NCBI RefSeq assembly: GCF_000314005.1
Contig: NZ_JH980292.1
Span: 3,632,121 to 3,696,120, forward strand
Reading direction: 5' to 3'
Source of the DNA: Spirulina subsalsa PCC 9445
GTDB taxonomy: Bacteria > Cyanobacteriota > Cyanobacteriia > Cyanobacteriales > Spirulinaceae
Length of the DNA stretch: 64,000 bases
A program made the position numbers and the translations under genes. Shown one piece after another: positions 62,785 through 64,000 of this stretch. The notes under the pieces were generated by a model that saw only the letters and a program-made list of their open reading frames with translations, searched no databases and was not told the origin of the DNA. Within the stretch, counting starts at the first letter, position 1; each line of letters opens with the position of its first letter.

Positions 62785-62892
62785 ATGGAAGATTTTGAAA
62801 CCCTCAATGGGATCATCGGCGGATTAGCGGTTATTATCGCCATTGGTGCTTTTTTGATGATGTTCACCACGGTATTCACCACCAAGCGCTGA
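62785..62892 (+). CDS. 35-residue single-pass membrane peptide
   Basis: The ORF MEDFETLNGIIGGLAVIIAI, then GAFLMMFTTVFTTKR, consists of a short acidic head, one hydrophobic helix (about 9-29) and a basic end. This is the pattern of small subunits of photosynthetic or respiratory complexes. I do not recognise it as any known Psb, Psa, Pet or Ndh subunit. It is divergent from the pentapeptide membrane gene and followed by a GGGCTTTAGCCC hairpin with a T-rich tail (about 62965-63000). Confidence 0.5.
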   Translation: MEDFETLNGIIGGLAVIIAIGAFLMMFTTVFTTKR

Positions 62893-63084
62893 GACTCCCA
62901 TCGGGAGGGAACAGAAACAAGGGATTGGGGGCTTAAACCTAACTACCAACCCAGTTTGTTGTTGGGCTTTAGCCCTTAGTTTTTCGTTTTTTTGTAGGTT
63001 TGAGTAAGTTTTTTGTTACTAGCCAGCACGTCTAGAGCGCTTAAGCGCAACTACGAACCAAATCAGGACACCTTTATCGAGAAT

Positions 63085-63152
63085 GTCGGGGTGAAGACCC
63101 TCGGGGACAGCTGCGCAACGTTTCACGAACACCGACGGGATGAAACCCCGAC
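63085..63152. repeat. Stem-loop element upstream of tnpB with the 21-mer in its loop
   Basis: GTCGGGGT (63085-63092) pairs with ACCCCGAC (63145-63152). The 21-mer GCTGCGCAACGTTTCACGAAC (63110-63130) lies in the loop and is identical to that at 35683-35703 and (complement) 53684-53704. The rest of the 371-bp gap before tnpB holds no other gene; TATAGCATAGCATA near 63223 is a small palindrome. Confidence 0.7.
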
Positions 63153-63263
63153 CAGTAGAGAAACAGCACTTCGACAGGCTCAGTGACAGGAAGCACGACT
63201 TAAACCTTGACAATTTGTGCTATATAGCATAGCATACAAATAGTTGTTTGGGGTCGAGAAACA

Positions 63264-64000
63264 ATGATTATCTTAGAGATGAAAGCTGTGCTTAAGCCTT
63301 ATCAGTCATTGGCTATAGACGAAGCTATTCGTACAGTACAATTCATCAGAAACAAAGCGTTAAAGCTTTGGATGGATGGCAAGAGAGAAGACAAAGTAGA
63401 CAAATATTCTCTCAATAAATACTGTGCAGTTCTCGCCAAACAGTTCAAGTTTGTTGATACTCTAAATTCTACGGCCAGACAAGCATCTGCTGAACGAGCA
63501 TGGTCTGCTATTGCTCGTTTCTATGACAATTGTAAGAAAAAGGTTAAAGGGAAAAAAGGTTATCCTAAATTCCAAAAGAATAACCGTTCTGTAGAATATA
63601 AACACTCTGGTTGGAAGCTATCGGAGGACCGGAAAAAGATAACTTTCACAGACAAGAAAAACATCGGGACGGTTAAACTGAAAGGAACTAGAGACCTAAA
63701 CTTTTATCCTTTAGACCAAATTAAACGAGTTAGGATTATTAAACGAGCGGATGGTTACTATGTCCAATTCTGCCTTAACGTTGATATTCGGGAATACGCT
63801 AAACCGCTAGAACCGACTAAAAGATGTGTAGGATTGGATGTAGGCTTAAAAGTGTTCTATGGGAACAGTGATGGTGAAACAGTAGAGATACCACAATACT
63901 ATCGCCAGGCAGAAAAAAGATTAAACCGTCTGAATCGGCAGAAATCTAAAAAGTTTAAGAAAGGTCAACCCCAATCAAACAACTATCAAAAGGCTAGAAA
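63264..64000 (+). CDS. tnpB: TnpB-type RNA-guided endonuclease, 3' part beyond window
   Basis: From ATG 63264 (alternative 63279) an open frame of 245 codons runs to the window end. MKAVLKPYQSLAIDEAIRTV, FIRNKALKLWMDG and GYPKFQKNNRSVEY are the N-terminal and wedge parts, and VGLDVGLKVFYGN carries the first RuvC Asp. TnpB is a programmable nuclease of IS200/IS605 elements guided by an omega RNA at the element's right end (established for the family). No TnpA lies upstream in the window. The right end and further RuvC acids cannot be seen, so activity is not proven. Confidence 0.88.
   Translation, partial: MIILEMKAVLKPYQSLAIDEAIRTVQFIRNKALKLWMDGKREDKVDKYSLNKYCAVLAKQFKFVDTLNSTARQASAERAWSAIARFYDNCKKKVKGKKGYPKFQKNNRSVEYKHSGWKLSEDRKKITFTDKKNIGTVKLKGTRDLNFYPLDQIKRVRIIKRADGYYVQFCLNVDIREYAKPLEPTKRCVGLDVGLKVFYGNSDGETVEIPQYYRQAEKRLNRLNRQKSKKFKKGQPQSNNYQKAR

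Noticed and set aside
63019-63213. 64-codon minus-strand frame
   Set aside because: It covers the stem-loop element upstream of tnpB, and its composition is not protein-like.

Overview
The window is chromosomal DNA from a cyanobacterium. The evidence is gene content: an ndhA-ndhI-ndhG-ndhE run for the photosynthetic NDH-1 complex, phylloquinone genes (menC, menE, a DHNA-CoA thioesterase), a photosystem II S4-domain protein, Ycf35- and Ycf46-like proteins, DUF4359, DUF1995 and a PEP-CTERM protein. The HIP1 octamer gcgatcgc is frequent on both strands. The exact genus cannot be fixed from the sequence; the many intergenic repeats resemble those of filamentous or Spirulina/Oscillatoria-like cyanobacteria (inference).

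Layout. 0-20 kb is mostly core metabolism: a truncated glycosyltransferase, folB facing menC-menE, a CHAD protein, a pentapeptide protein, a DHNA-CoA thioesterase, an ABC ATPase, rfaE2 overlapping a degenerate dihydroorotase, a Uma2 nuclease, the ndh operon, an acyl-activating enzyme, a YlqD protein, a radical SAM protein and a response regulator. 20-29 kb is an accessory island: several toxin-antitoxin pairs (two VapC toxins and one small associated gene broken), an ABC-F ATPase, a second Uma2 protein, a DUF262/DUF1524 nuclease of the GmrSD type, and a DUF4157-pentapeptide fusion. 29-50 kb returns to housekeeping (Ycf35, Ycf46, RidA, tRNA-Arg(CCG), PSII S4 protein, M16 peptidase, ClpP, DUF1995, HolB, a two-subunit FAD oxidoreductase, TerB-type protein, ObgE). 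It also holds a 1560-residue adenylate cyclase with a solute-binding-protein-like sensor and seven PAS modules, three of them exact 119-residue tandem copies. 50-55 kb carries RecJ among IS200/IS605 debris: two TnpB fragments, a TnpA remnant, an omega-RNA-like right end and a CHAT relic. 55-64 kb has ftsQ, a P-loop ATPase, a PEP-CTERM protein, an aminotransferase, a solitary DndE, a glycosyltransferase, a membrane pentapeptide protein, a 35-residue membrane peptide and a TnpB gene running off the window.

The most unusual layer is the repeat landscape. There are heptamer G-rich tandem arrays with G-quadruplex potential, a TAGGGYYTGCTGAATA-ended element, palindromic GCGTTGCGTAGCAAAGCG units, and a stem-loop family (about 5.2, 35.6, 50.5, 53.7 and 63.1 kb) whose loops carry different palindromic inserts. 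Three of the five members lie beside TnpB-type genes. Some repeats have been read into the 3' ends of genes (dndE and a glycosyltransferase). I see no CRISPR array, rRNA or prophage.
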